From: Burkholderia stabilis
GTDB lineage: Bacteria > Pseudomonadota > Gammaproteobacteria > Burkholderiales > Burkholderiaceae
Length of the DNA stretch: 64,000 nt
Direction of reading: 5' to 3'
Assembly: GCF_001742165.1 (NCBI RefSeq)
Contig: NZ_CP016443.1
Coordinates: forward strand, 124,001-188,000
Part shown: one piece after another, positions 52,931 to 62,302 of the stretch
Layout: each line of letters begins with the position of its first letter
How positions within the stretch are numbered: position 1 is the first letter of the stretch
Made by a program: the position numbers and the translations under genes
Notes under the pieces: generated by a model
The model's input: only the letters and a program-made list of their open reading frames with translations
Told to the model about the DNA's origin: nothing
Database searches by the model: none

Positions 52931-54385
52931 ATGAACACGGTCCTGAAGCCGATACCCGTATCCGATGAGCGGCACGAAGCGTTGCGCATCGACGGGCAGC
53001 GCGTGTGGCGCGACGCCGTGATCGACGTGCGCAACCCGTACGACGGCTCGCTGGTCGGCACCGTGCCGAAAGCGACGCTGGAAGACGTACGGCGCGCATT
53101 CGCGGTTGCGCGCGCGTATCGGCCGACGCTCACGCGTCACGATCGCGCGGCGATCCTGCGTCGCGCGGCCGATATCGTGCGCGCACGCACTGCCGAGATC
53201 GCGGCGCTGATCACGGCCGAGGCCGGGTTGTGCATCAAGGATTCGACGTATGAAGCCGGACGCGTGGCCGACGTGCTGACGTTCGGCGCCGGCGAAGTGC
53301 TGAAGGACGACGGGCAGATCTTCTCGTGCGATCTGACGCCGCACGGCAAGAAACGCCGCGTGTACACGCAGCGCGACCCGCTGCTCGGCGTGATCTCGGC
53401 GATCACGCCGTTCAACCACCCGATGAACCAGGTCGCGCACAAGGTCGTGCCGTCGGTCGCGACCAACAACAGGATGATCGTGAAGCCGTCGGAGAAGGTG
53501 CCGCTGTCGTGTTACCTGTTCGCGGACATCCTGTACGAAGCCGGTTTGCCGCCACAGATGCTGCAGGTGCTCACCGGCGATCCGAAGGAAATCGCCGACG
53601 AGCTGATCACGAACCCGGCGATCGATTTGATCACGTTCACCGGCGGCGTATCGATCGGCAAGTCGATCGCGTCGCGCATGGGCTATCGGCGCGCGGTGCT
53701 CGAGCTCGGCGGCAACGATCCGATCATCGTGATGGAGGACGCCGATCTCGACGAAGCGAGCACGCTCGCGGTGTCGGGCTCGTACAAGAACTCCGGGCAG
53801 CGCTGCACGGCGATCAAGCGGATGCTCGTGCACGAGTCGGTCGCCGATCGCTTCACGGAACTCGTCGTCGAAAAGACGCGCGCGTGGTCGTACGGAAACC
53901 CGGCCGATCCGTCGGTCGACATGGGCACGGTGATCGACGAAGCGGCCGCGAAGTTCTGCGAGCAGCAGGTGAACGACGCGATCGCGCGCGGTGCGCGGCT
54001 GCTGGTCGGCAACGTGCGTGACGGCGCGTTGTATTCGCCGACGGTCGTCGATTGCGTGACGCCCGACATGCCGCTCGTGAAGTATGAAACGTTCGGCCCC
54101 GTGTCGCCGATCATGCGCTTTCGCGACATCGACGAAGCGATCCGGATGTCGAACAGCACCGACTACGCGCTGTCGTCGTCGGTGTGCACGAACCGCTTCG
54201 ACAACATCACGCGCTTCATCACCGAGCTGGAAGTGGGCAGCGTGAACGTGCGCGAAGTACCGGGCTACCGGCTCGAACTGACGCCGTTCGGTGGCGTGAA
54301 GGATTCGGGGCTCGGTTACAAGGAAGGCGTGCAGGAAGCGATGAAGAGCTTCACGAACGTGAAGACGTACTCGTTGCCGTGGTGA
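52931..54385 (+). CDS. aldehyde dehydrogenase, phosphonoacetaldehyde or sulfoacetaldehyde type
   Basis: 484 residues from ATG 52931. Catalytic Cys in GSYKNSGQRCTAIKR, general-base Glu in RRAVLELGGNDP, and NAD motif FTGGVSIGKSIA. The whole-length pattern (GQIFSCDLTPHGKKRRVYTQRDPLLGVISAITPFNHPMNQVAHKV) matches the phosphonoacetaldehyde dehydrogenase PhnY family; the homologous SafD oxidises sulfoacetaldehyde to sulfoacetate. No phosphonate gene is near, while tauR, xsc and sulfonate genes are, so sulfoacetaldehyde is a fair alternative substrate. Confidence 0.85.
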   Translation: MNTVLKPIPVSDERHEALRIDGQRVWRDAVIDVRNPYDGSLVGTVPKATLEDVRRAFAVARAYRPTLTRHDRAAILRRAADIVRARTAEIAALITAEAGLCIKDSTYEAGRVADVLTFGAGEVLKDDGQIFSCDLTPHGKKRRVYTQRDPLLGVISAITPFNHPMNQVAHKVVPSVATNNRMIVKPSEKVPLSCYLFADILYEAGLPPQMLQVLTGDPKEIADELITNPAIDLITFTGGVSIGKSIASRMGYRRAVLELGGNDPIIVMEDADLDEASTLAVSGSYKNSGQRCTAIKRMLVHESVADRFTELVVEKTRAWSYGNPADPSVDMGTVIDEAAAKFCEQQVNDAIARGARLLVGNVRDGALYSPTVVDCVTPDMPLVKYETFGPVSPIMRFRDIDEAIRMSNSTDYALSSSVCTNRFDNITRFITELEVGSVNVREVPGYRLELTPFGGVKDSGLGYKEGVQEAMKSFTNVKTYSLPW

Positions 54386-54430
54386 GCGCGGCGGGGAAGG
54401 GCGCATCGCGCCTTCCCGCCGCAACCGGCG

Positions 54431-56662
54431 TTACTGGTAGAAGTTGAGCGTGACCATCGCCGAACGGCCTGGCGCCCACGTCGCGTAGATCGGATACGCG
54501 CTCGAGTAGTACTTTTTGTCGAACAGGTTCTGCACGTTCAGCTGAACGTCCATCGTCTTGTTCACGCGCCACGTGGCGGCCGCATCGAAACGGGCGTAGC
54601 CGGGCGTCCATTTCTTCACGGTCGGCGAGACCGACGCGTAGGTCTTGCTCATCACCGTCGCGCCCGCGCCGAGCGTCAGCTTCGGCATCACGTCGTAGCT
54701 CGTCCACAGCGTGAAGCTGTGCTTCGGCACCATCACCATCGGCAGGCCGGCGCCGCCCGGGTTGCCGGGGCCGGCATCGACCGTGACCGCATTCAGGTAC
54801 GTATAGCCGCCGAACACGTGCCACTTGTCCGTCAGGTTGCCCGCGAAGCCGAGTTCGGCGCCGCGCACGCGCTGCTTGCCGGCGTTGATCGTGTGACCGA
54901 GGCCGTCGCTGACCTGCGCATTGGTTTTCTCGGTGTCGAACAGCGCGGACGTCAGCGAAAGCTGCTGGTCGATCACGTCCCACTTCGCGCCGACCTCGAT
55001 GTTGCGCGTGCGCTCGGGCGTCAGGTTCTGGTTGTTCGCGGTGATCTGGTCGGTGCCGCCGCCGAGGCCGCCGTTCGAGCCCGGCGGGTTCGACGACGTG
55101 CCGTACGACGCATACAGGCTCACGGTGCGCACGGGCTTGTACACGAGGCCGAACTGATAGCTGAACAGGTTCGACGTGTTCGACAGGTCGGCTGCGCCGG
55201 CCTGCTTCGCGGAGAGATCGTAGCGGTCGAAGCGCAGCCCCGCGTTGAACAGCCATTGCTCGGTCAGCTTCACCGTGTCGAAGAGGTAGGCCGACGCGGT
55301 GGTCGTGCGCGTATTCGTCGTCGCGCCGGGGAAGCCCTTGTCGCCGTTCAGCACGATATTGCCGGTCCACGGCATGTTCGGGTTCCAGCCGCCCGCGAGC
55401 GGCGTGCAGTTGCCCGGCACCGTGCACGGGCCGCCCGAGCGGATGTTGTTGCCCATCGCGTCGGTGACGAGGTAACCCTCGTAGCGGTTCTGTTCGAGAC
55501 TGAACTCGACGCCGGCCGTCAGCGTGTGCTGCATGCCGAACAGGTTCGTGCGGCCGGTCACCTCGGTCTGGTTCGCGATGCCGTTCGTCGCGTACTTGCC
55601 GCTCTTCGCCTGCAGGCTCAGCAGGTTCGGGTTCGACGCGAGGATCTGCGGATTCGTCGCGACGTAGTCGAGCGTCGTGCGCCCGAACATCGTCGTGTTC
55701 TTCAGCTTCCAGTCGTCGTTGATGCGATGCTCGACGCGCACTTCGCCGGTGTCGGTCTGCCCGTAGCGGTAGTCGCGCGTGTTCAGCCCGAAGAACTGCC
55801 CGCGATCGGTCGGCACGGGCGTGCCGCCCGACGAACGGAACGGCACGCTGAAGTCCGGCATGTCGTACGAGTTCATGTGGTAGTAGCTGACCGTCACCGT
55901 GGTCGGCGTGTTCAGCCCGAACACGATCGACGGCGCGACGCCCCAGCGCTTGTTGTACACGTCGTTGCGGCCGGCCTGGTTCGCGTCGTGGCCCATCACG
56001 TTCAGGCGCACGGCCGTCGTGTCGTTGATCTTGCGGTTCGCGTCGACCGTCGCGCGCTTGTAGCCGTCGGTGCCGAAGCCGATGCTGCTGTTGATGAAGT
56101 TGTCGTTCTTCGGCGTCTTCGTGACGATGTCGACGCTGCCGCCCACCGAGCCGCGGCCCGCGTAGACGGAGTCGGGGCCCTTGATCACGCTGATCTGCTC
56201 GACCGCGAACGTCTCGCGGTTCTGCAGCCCCGAGTCGCGCATCCCGTCGACGAAGATCGAGTTGCGCGATTCGAAGCCGCGGATCACCGGGCGGTCGGCC
56301 GACGGGTTCGCGGCCGCGTCGCCGCCGAGGAACGTGATGCCCGGCACCGTGCGCAGCGCGTCCGCGAACGACGTGACGTTCTTTTCCTTGATCAGCTGCT
56401 CGGGGATCACCGTGACCGAGCGCGGCGTGTCGAGCAGCGGCGCGGTGAACTTGTACGACGGCGAACGCTTCACCTGCATGTCCGACAGCGCGGACGACTG
56501 GACCGCGATCGTCGGCAGCGTCGCCGGTGCATCGGCGGCGGCGGCAGGCTCGGTGGCGGTGGCGGGAGCGGTTTCGGCGGAGGCGAGCAGCGGGGTCAGG
56601 AAAACGGAGCAGTAAAGCGCCGACACGAGGGCACGAGGCCTCGTCTTGAACTGGGCAGGCAT
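54431..56662 (-). CDS. TonB-dependent siderophore receptor
   Basis: 743 residues from ATG 56662, which starts a signal peptide (RALVSALYCSVFLTPLLASAETAP). TonB box region around PTIAVQSS, plug domain (about 75-200: TPRSVTVIPEQLIKEKNVTSFADALRTVPGITFLGGD), 22-strand barrel, end TLNFYQ. Matches FiuA/FhuE-type outer-membrane receptors for ferric siderophores (catecholate or hydroxamate not distinguishable). Single gene with a weak Fur-like site upstream, so probably iron-regulated. Confidence 0.9.
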   Translation of the reverse strand: MPAQFKTRPRALVSALYCSVFLTPLLASAETAPATATEPAAAADAPATLPTIAVQSSALSDMQVKRSPSYKFTAPLLDTPRSVTVIPEQLIKEKNVTSFADALRTVPGITFLGGDAAANPSADRPVIRGFESRNSIFVDGMRDSGLQNRETFAVEQISVIKGPDSVYAGRGSVGGSVDIVTKTPKNDNFINSSIGFGTDGYKRATVDANRKINDTTAVRLNVMGHDANQAGRNDVYNKRWGVAPSIVFGLNTPTTVTVSYYHMNSYDMPDFSVPFRSSGGTPVPTDRGQFFGLNTRDYRYGQTDTGEVRVEHRINDDWKLKNTTMFGRTTLDYVATNPQILASNPNLLSLQAKSGKYATNGIANQTEVTGRTNLFGMQHTLTAGVEFSLEQNRYEGYLVTDAMGNNIRSGGPCTVPGNCTPLAGGWNPNMPWTGNIVLNGDKGFPGATTNTRTTTASAYLFDTVKLTEQWLFNAGLRFDRYDLSAKQAGAADLSNTSNLFSYQFGLVYKPVRTVSLYASYGTSSNPPGSNGGLGGGTDQITANNQNLTPERTRNIEVGAKWDVIDQQLSLTSALFDTEKTNAQVSDGLGHTINAGKQRVRGAELGFAGNLTDKWHVFGGYTYLNAVTVDAGPGNPGGAGLPMVMVPKHSFTLWTSYDVMPKLTLGAGATVMSKTYASVSPTVKKWTPGYARFDAAATWRVNKTMDVQLNVQNLFDKKYYSSAYPIYATWAPGRSAMVTLNFYQ

Positions 56663-56988
56663 ATCGGGAAGCAGCGGAAGGTTCGGTGATCGGGCGCGTA
56701 TTCTCGATGCCGGCGGGGCAGGCCCCTGACATAGGAAGACGTCAATGTAAATGCGTATGATTCGTGTTTGCGGTCGCAATTGTACGGATTAGTACGGAAT
56801 ATGTAAACGATCGACACGTTCTTGTACTAATTCAGTCAGGCTTTCGTGAGCGGCGCGGTTGCCTTTGCGTCGTGCGCAACACCGCTTTCCATTGGCCGAT
56901 CCGCTCGTGGCGGCGACGGCTCGATACACTGCTGGACCGGTTGGACGGGCCCCGGCAACCAGGCCCCGTAGCAAGGAGACAGGACACG
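56663..56988. promoter_or_regulatory. 326-bp region between the receptor and asparaginase genes
   Basis: Divergent control region without a gene. The stretch 56740-56830 is markedly A/T-rich. It contains the Fur-like element AATGTAAATGCGTATGATT (56744-56762). Confidence 0.4.
56744..56762. promoter_or_regulatory. weak Fur-box-like 19-mer
   Basis: AATGTAAATGCGTATGATT keeps the NAT triplet rhythm of the Fur box but matches the consensus at only about 8 of 19 bases. Placed 82 bp before the receptor start. Confidence 0.25.
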
Positions 56989-58053
56989 ATGGACACCCAA
57001 CGCGCAGCGGTCGTCACTTACCGCGGCAACGCGATCGAGAACACGCACGTCGCCCATGTGGCGGTGGTCGATGCACGCGGCCGGCTGTTGTACCGGTACG
57101 GCGATCCGTTCCGGATGACGCTGGCGCGCTCGGCCGCCAAGCCGGCGCAGGCGTTGTCGGTGATCGAGACGGGCGCGCCCGAGCGGTTCGGGTTCGACGA
57201 GGCCGACATCGCGCTGATGTGCGCGTCGCACAGCAGCGAGGACCGCCATATCGAACGCACGCGCGCGATGCTGGCCAAGGTCGATGCGCAGGAGTCGGAC
57301 CTGCGCTGCGGCGGCCACGCGCCGTTGTCCGACGCGGTGTACCGGTCCTGGATCAAGCGCGACTACACGCCGACCGGCGTGTGCAGCAACTGTTCGGGCA
57401 AGCATGTCGGGATGCTGGCCGGCGCGCAGGCGATCGGCGCCGCGATGGCCGATTACCATCTGCCCGACCATCCGATGCAGGTGCGCGTGAAGCATGTCGT
57501 TGCCGATGCGTGCGGCTTGCGCGACGACGAGGTCGACTGGGCGATCGACGGGTGCAACCTGCCGACGCCGGCGTTTTCGCTCGATCGTCTTGCGCGTCTC
57601 TACGCGTCGCTGGCCGACGGCGCGGATACGGTCGAGGCAGGCGGCGGCGCGATCACCGAGCGGGTGCATGCGCTGGCGCGCATTCATCGTTCGATGACCG
57701 CGTATCCCGAACTGGTGGCCGGAGACGGGCGCTATTGCACGGTGCTGATGAACGCGTTCGGCGGGCAGGTCGTCGGCAAGCTCGGCGCCGATGCGTGCTA
57801 CGGGATCGGCGTGCGCGCGTCGGAACATACGCGGGCGCTCGGCGCCGACGGCGCGCTGGGTATTTCGGTGAAGATCGAGGACGGCAATCTCGACGTGCTT
57901 TACAGGGTCGTCAGTGAAATCCTCGAGCGGCTGCAGATCGGCACGGCGGCGCAGCGTGCGCAACTAGCCGGTTTCCATCGGCCGCGGATGCTCAATACAC
58001 AAGGTATCGAGATCGGGCACGCAACGTTCCCGTTCGAATTGCAGCAAGCCTGA
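56989..58053 (+). CDS. L-asparaginase, rhizobial AnsA/PF06089 type
   Basis: 354 residues from ATG 56989 (AAGGAGACAGG upstream). Conserved RMTLARSAAKPAQALSVIE with the Ser-x-x-Lys pair at residues 48-51, CASHSSEDRHIERTRAMLAKV, LRCGGHAPLSD, and CSNCSGKHVGMLAGA. This is the thermolabile, cytosolic asparaginase II class of rhizobia, unrelated to E. coli AnsB, hydrolysing asparagine to aspartate and ammonia. Downstream, across a convergent LysR gene, lies an AnsP-like permease, forming an asparagine-use module. Confidence 0.87.
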   Translation: MDTQRAAVVTYRGNAIENTHVAHVAVVDARGRLLYRYGDPFRMTLARSAAKPAQALSVIETGAPERFGFDEADIALMCASHSSEDRHIERTRAMLAKVDAQESDLRCGGHAPLSDAVYRSWIKRDYTPTGVCSNCSGKHVGMLAGAQAIGAAMADYHLPDHPMQVRVKHVVADACGLRDDEVDWAIDGCNLPTPAFSLDRLARLYASLADGADTVEAGGGAITERVHALARIHRSMTAYPELVAGDGRYCTVLMNAFGGQVVGKLGADACYGIGVRASEHTRALGADGALGISVKIEDGNLDVLYRVVSEILERLQIGTAAQRAQLAGFHRPRMLNTQGIEIGHATFPFELQQA

Positions 58054-58066
58054 GCGGTGCTTTCGC

Positions 58067-58101
58067 GCCGATGCGGCCGGCCTGCCGGGCCGCGCATCGG
58101 C
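58067..58101. terminator. hairpin between convergent asparaginase and LysR genes
   Basis: Perfect 9-bp arms GCCGATGCG / CGCATCGGC with a further GC-rich pairing inside, 13 bp past the asparaginase stop. No T-run. Confidence 0.45.
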
Positions 58102-58137
58102 GTACGCCGCGTTTCGCGGCGGGTGTGAGCGTGTGCG

Positions 58138-59112
58138 CTACGCGTGCGCGCCGCGAATCTTCGTCAGCTCCACGTCCGACAACTCGCCGATATGCGCGAG
58201 GTGTTCCGCGAGAAAATCCTTCAGCACGCGCAGCTTCGCCGAGCTGCGCCGGTTCGCCAGATACGCGATGTAGATGAATTCGCCCGTGAGGCGGTTCTGC
58301 AGCCGGTAGCGCGGCAGCACGGCTTCGAGCCGGCCGCTCGCGAGCAGGTCGCGCACGAGCCAGATCTCGAACTCCGCGATGCCGAGCCCCGCGCAGGTCG
58401 CTTCGAGCAGCAGCTCCGAATGATCGGTGACGAGATTGCCGGCCGGCAGCACGCTGTGCTGCGCGTCGCCGTTCACGAGACTCCAGCGCGGATCGCCTTC
58501 GGGGTGCACGTAGCGCAGGCAGTTGTGGTGCCTGAGATCGTCGGGCGTCGACGGGCGCCCGCAGCGATCGAGATAGCCGGGCGTCGCGCACAGGATGCTG
58601 TCGTTGCGCGACAGGCGGTGGACGACCAGGTTGTCGAGGTAGTTCTCGCCTTCGTGAATGTCGAGATCGAAGCCGCCGGCAACGAGGTCGTTGTGGTTGT
58701 CGGTGAGCCGCACGTCGAGCTGGATCGTCGGATAGCGCGCGAGAAACGGCGCGACCAGCGGCGCGAGGTGGCGGCGGCCGAACGCGACCGGCGCGGTGAG
58801 CTTCAGCGGGCCGCTCGGCCGCGCATTCAGCTCGGCGACGACGCGCAGCGTGTCGTCGAGATCGGCGATCAGCGTGACGGCGCGTTCCAGATAGATGTGA
58901 CCGGCTTCGGTCAGCGTGACGCTGTGCGTCGAACGATGCAGCAGCGCGACGCCGAGCGCTTCCTCGATCGCCGTCACCTTGCGCGCGACGGTCGACGTCG
59001 ACACGTGCATCTCCTTTGCGACCGCTGAAAAACTCCCCGTTTCGACCACTCTCACGAACGCGCGCATCGCGCCGAGGTGATCGATGCCGGTTTCTCTCGC
59101 GCCTTTTTTCAT
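58138..59112 (-). CDS. LysR-family regulator
   Basis: 324 residues from ATG 59112; an in-frame GTG 24 bp upstream is possible. HTH about 15-70 (AMRAFVRVVETGSFSAVAKEMHVSTSTVARKVTAIEEALG), CrgA-like sensor beginning PLKLTAPVAFGRRHLAPLVAPFL. It lies between the asparaginase (convergent) and the AnsP-like permease (divergent), and is the likely regulator of the permease. Confidence 0.9.
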   Translation of the reverse strand: MKKGARETGIDHLGAMRAFVRVVETGSFSAVAKEMHVSTSTVARKVTAIEEALGVALLHRSTHSVTLTEAGHIYLERAVTLIADLDDTLRVVAELNARPSGPLKLTAPVAFGRRHLAPLVAPFLARYPTIQLDVRLTDNHNDLVAGGFDLDIHEGENYLDNLVVHRLSRNDSILCATPGYLDRCGRPSTPDDLRHHNCLRYVHPEGDPRWSLVNGDAQHSVLPAGNLVTDHSELLLEATCAGLGIAEFEIWLVRDLLASGRLEAVLPRYRLQNRLTGEFIYIAYLANRRSSAKLRVLKDFLAEHLAHIGELSDVELTKIRGAHA

Positions 59113-59555
59113 TCGATTCTCGCTGTTGCGTCCCACGCAAAACCGATTTCGATAATACAGATGAGAGCTTGTTTTTGCAAAGGCATAGAATGCGAACCCG
59201 TCGCGTCGGGAAGCGGCGAACGACGCGCAGCGCGAGACATTCAGGCGGGCGGGATAGCGGATGACCGGCTCTACGTCGAAGCGGTTCTTTTAGTTAAACG
59301 AAGCATCCCGGCAGCGGCGCGCGACTGCATCGGTATGCAGCGCGCGAAAGCAGTTTCGACATGCCGAGCCGAAGTGTCGCGACGCTTGTAACGCGATGCG
59401 CGAGCGAGCGGCCGTGCACCGCGAGCAGCGACACGAACCGACGGCGCGCGGCTGCACTTGCATCGCGCTGAACGCGACCGTCGGCTGCACGCGCGCGGCA
59501 AGTTCCAGAAGTGCCCCCGCAACGGGGGCGATACATCAAGAAACGGAGACTCACG
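59113..59555. promoter_or_regulatory. 443-bp control region between LysR and the permease
   Basis: No gene supported. A perfect GCCCCCG-CAA-CGGGGGC hairpin (59513-59529) lies in the leader, 26 bp before the permease start, and could affect translation or mRNA stability. The left end (59140-59195) is A/T-richer and should hold the LysR promoter. Confidence 0.4.
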
Positions 59556-61061
59556 ATGAAACACACCAGCGAGCGGCCGGCCGACACGGCCGGCGGCGCG
59601 GATTCCCGTCACGCCGATCCCGATGCGCTGTTCGCGTCGCATGAAGCCGGCTATGCGAAGCAGTTGAAGCCGCGGCACGTGCAGATGATCGCGATGGGCG
59701 GTGCAATCGGCACCGGCCTCTTTCTCGGCGCCGGCGGCCGCCTACAGAGCGCCGGGCCGGCGCTGGCGCTCGTGTATCTCGTCTGCGGCGTGTTCGCGTT
59801 CCTGATCATGCGCGCGCTCGGCGAGCTCGTGATGCACCGGCCGACCAGCGGCAGCTTCGTGTCGTACGCGCGCGAGTTCATGGGCGAACGCGCGTCGTTC
59901 GTCGCGGGCTGGATGTACTACCTGAACTGGGCGACGACGGGCATCGTCGACATCACCGCCGTCGCGATCTACATGAAGTACTGGGCCGTGTTCACGGACG
60001 TGCCGCAATGGGTGTTCGCGCTCGGTGCGCTCGGGATCGTGTCGGTGATGAACATGATCGGCGTGAAGGTGTTCGGCGAGATGGAGTTCTGGTTCTCGCT
60101 CGTGAAGGTCGGCACGCTGGCGGTCTTCCTCGCGGTCGGCGCGGTGTTTCTCGCGAGCGGCCATCCGGTTGCCGGCCAGATGCCGGGCCTTCACCTGGTC
60201 GCGGATCACGGCGGGATCTTTCCGCACGGCATCCTGCCGGCCGTGCTGATCGTGCAGGGCGTCGTGTTCGCGTATGCGAGCATCGAGCTCGTCGGCGTCG
60301 CGGCGGGCGAGACCGCCGATGCGCGCAAGGTGCTGCCGAAGGCGATCAACGGCGTGATGTGGCGCATCGCATTGTTCTACGTCGGCTCGGTCGTGCTGTT
60401 GACGCTGCTGCTGCCGTGGACCGCCTACAGCGCGCACGAAAGCCCGTTCGTGACGTTCTTCGGCAAGCTCGGCGTGCCGTACGTCGGCACGGTGATGAAC
60501 GTCGTGGTGCTGACCGCCGCGCTGTCGAGCCTGAACTCCGGCCTCTATTCGACCGGACGCGTGCTGCGCTCGCTCGCGATGGGTGGGTCGGCGCCGCGCT
60601 TCGTGTCGCGGATGAACGCGCGCGGCGTGCCGTACGGCGGGATTTTGATCACGGTCGCGATCAACGCGATCGGCGTGCCGCTGAATTACGTCGTGCCAGC
60701 CCAGGCGTTCGAGATCGTGCTGAACATGGCGTCGCTCGGGATCATCACCACGTGGGGCTTCATCGTGATGTGCCAGATCCTGTTCCGCCGCGCGGTCGAT
60801 CGCGGCGAGCTGAAGGCCGTGTCGTTCCGGATGCCCGGCGCGCCGTTCACGTCGTGGCTCACGCTGGCCTTTCTCGTCGGCGTGCTGGTGCTGATGGCGT
60901 TCGACTACCCGGGCGGCACGTGGACCGTCGCGACGATTCCGGTCGTCGTGCTTGCACTGGTCGTCGGTTGGAAGCTCGCGAAGCGGGGTGTCGCGCGCGA
61001 GCAGATGACTGCTTCGCACGCTCATGCGCGCACCGTCGCAGATCCCGCGCAGAACGCTTGA
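59556..61061 (+). CDS. ansP: amino-acid permease, AnsP-like (asparagine)
   Basis: 501 residues from ATG 59556 (CGGAGACTC upstream). APC superfamily with 12 helices; N-terminal [39 protein letters not shown] and the helix-3 region [37 protein letters not shown] are typical of AnsP. Gene order with a LysR and an asparaginase supports asparagine or related amide uptake. Intact, unlike the related permease at 35386. Confidence 0.82.
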   Translation: MKHTSERPADTAGGADSRHADPDALFASHEAGYAKQLKPRHVQMIAMGGAIGTGLFLGAGGRLQSAGPALALVYLVCGVFAFLIMRALGELVMHRPTSGSFVSYAREFMGERASFVAGWMYYLNWATTGIVDITAVAIYMKYWAVFTDVPQWVFALGALGIVSVMNMIGVKVFGEMEFWFSLVKVGTLAVFLAVGAVFLASGHPVAGQMPGLHLVADHGGIFPHGILPAVLIVQGVVFAYASIELVGVAAGETADARKVLPKAINGVMWRIALFYVGSVVLLTLLLPWTAYSAHESPFVTFFGKLGVPYVGTVMNVVVLTAALSSLNSGLYSTGRVLRSLAMGGSAPRFVSRMNARGVPYGGILITVAINAIGVPLNYVVPAQAFEIVLNMASLGIITTWGFIVMCQILFRRAVDRGELKAVSFRMPGAPFTSWLTLAFLVGVLVLMAFDYPGGTWTVATIPVVVLALVVGWKLAKRGVAREQMTASHAHARTVADPAQNA

Positions 61062-61067
61062 CGGCAC

Positions 61068-61111
61068 GCGCCGGGGGAGCCGGGCCGCTCGTGGGCCGGC
61101 TCCCCCGGCGC
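61068..61111. terminator. 16-bp-stem bidirectional terminator-like hairpin
   Basis: Perfect arms at 61068-61083 and 61096-61111 (GCGCCGGGGGAGCCGG and its complement), 12-nt loop, filling the space between two convergent stop codons. Very stable, no T-run. Confidence 0.6.
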
Positions 61112-61113
61112 GG

Positions 61114-61797
61114 TCAGTTCAACCCGGTGCGTTCGCCGACCCACTGGCCGAAATCGCCGGCCATCTCCGCCGTCAGTTCGTGGCCGGCCGCGTACAGCCG
61201 CGTGTCGTGCGCGACGCCGAGCGCCGTGAGCTTCGTATCGGCCGTATCGGCCCACGAGACGGGCAGCTTGTCGTCGAAGCGGCCGTGCACGATCAGCGCA
61301 TGAAGCGGGGCAAGCGCATCGCGCGGCGCGATCAGCGGATCGATTTCCGGCAGGATGCGCCCGCACAGTACGGCGAACGCGGTGACGTCGCCCGGCGACG
61401 TGAGCGCGACGCTCGCGCTCATGATGCCGCCCTGGCTGAAGCCGGCGATCACCGTCGGCAATGCGGGGCCTGTGCCGTCTTGTGCGCGGAGTGCGCGCAG
61501 CAGCGCGATCAGTTTTACGCGGCTCGCGTCTGCGCGGGCCGGATCGATTTCAGGGCCGTTCGGGCCGAACCGCACCGGAAACCACGCATGCTGGCCGGGG
61601 CCGAAGGTCAGCGGCGCGCGCAGGAACGCGATCTCGATGCGCGGATCGATCGCGCCGGCAACGTTCAGCAGGTTGGTTTCGTTGCCGCCGACGCCATGCA
61701 GCAGCAACAGGCGGGCGGCGGGGCGGCCGGCGGTCGGGCGCAGCCGGTACTGGAGGCCCGAATCGGGATCGGTGGTCAGCGGCAGGACGTCGGTCAT
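61114..61797 (-). CDS. alpha/beta hydrolase (phospholipase/carboxylesterase type)
   Basis: 227 residues from ATG 61797. Oxyanion-hole LLLLHGVGGNE, nucleophile Ser in GFSQGGIM, Asp in HGRFDDKLPV and His in YAAGHELTAEM form a complete catalytic triad. Matches small carboxylesterases that hydrolyse short esters or lysophospholipids. Alone on the minus strand. Confidence 0.85.
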   Translation of the reverse strand: MTDVLPLTTDPDSGLQYRLRPTAGRPAARLLLLHGVGGNETNLLNVAGAIDPRIEIAFLRAPLTFGPGQHAWFPVRFGPNGPEIDPARADASRVKLIALLRALRAQDGTGPALPTVIAGFSQGGIMSASVALTSPGDVTAFAVLCGRILPEIDPLIAPRDALAPLHALIVHGRFDDKLPVSWADTADTKLTALGVAHDTRLYAAGHELTAEMAGDFGQWVGERTGLN

Positions 61798-62007
61798 CGC
61801 GTGGGTCCGGGAAAGGGGGGAGCAATGCGACAGTCTAGAGCGTGCCCGCGGCGAGGTGAATCGCCGTGGCGCGATTGATTGTTTCCTGATGGGAATCAAT
61901 CCGATCGTGGTTTGTACCGGGGCTCGATCGCCGGTATCGCAATGCATGACGCGGGACGAAGATCGAAATGCCCGCTGGCGACAGGCCGATCGGACGACTC
62001 GTCTTTC

Positions 62008-62049
62008 TTGGGCGCCCCTGATAAAATAGATACATTTTGTAGATACAAG
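62008..62049 (+). promoter_or_regulatory. vapBC promoter/operator
   Basis: TTGGGC (62008-62013), 17-bp spacer, TACATT (62031-62036). The repeats AGATACA occur at 62028-62034 and 62041-62047, and TACA-TTT-TGTA is an inverted repeat across the -10. Such repeats over the -10 are typical of autoregulation by VapB and VapBC. Confidence 0.5.
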
Positions 62050-62059
62050 GGGCGTGAAG

Positions 62060-62302
62060 ATGGATATTGCCAAAATCTTCAAGCATGGCGGATCGCAGGC
62101 CGTTCGGCTGCCGAAGGATTTTCGCTTCGAGACGACGGAGGTCCGGATTCGCCGCCACGGGGCGGCCGTCATCCTCGAGCCGGTGCCGCAAGATTGGGTG
62201 TGGTTGACACCGCTGATCGGTCCGGTCGACGCCGATTTCGAGGCTGCTGCAACCGCCCGGCAGGCCGATCAGGAGCGCCCGGGACTGGACGTGTTTGAAT
62301 GA
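62060..62302 (+). CDS. vapB: VapB antitoxin (AbrB fold)
   Basis: 80 residues from ATG 62060 (AAGGGG upstream; a GTG at 62054 is also in frame). N-terminal swapped-hairpin AbrB domain MDIAKIFKHGGSQAVRLPKDFRFETTEVRIRRHG, the GxSQAVRLPK motif being diagnostic, then an acidic C-terminal region that binds the toxin. Stop overlaps the toxin start (ATGA). Confidence 0.92.
   Translation: MDIAKIFKHGGSQAVRLPKDFRFETTEVRIRRHGAAVILEPVPQDWVWLTPLIGPVDADFEAAATARQADQERPGLDVFE

Noticed and set aside
56744..56762. Confident Fur box for the TonB receptor
   Set aside because: Only about 8 of 19 consensus matches; kept only as a weak feature.
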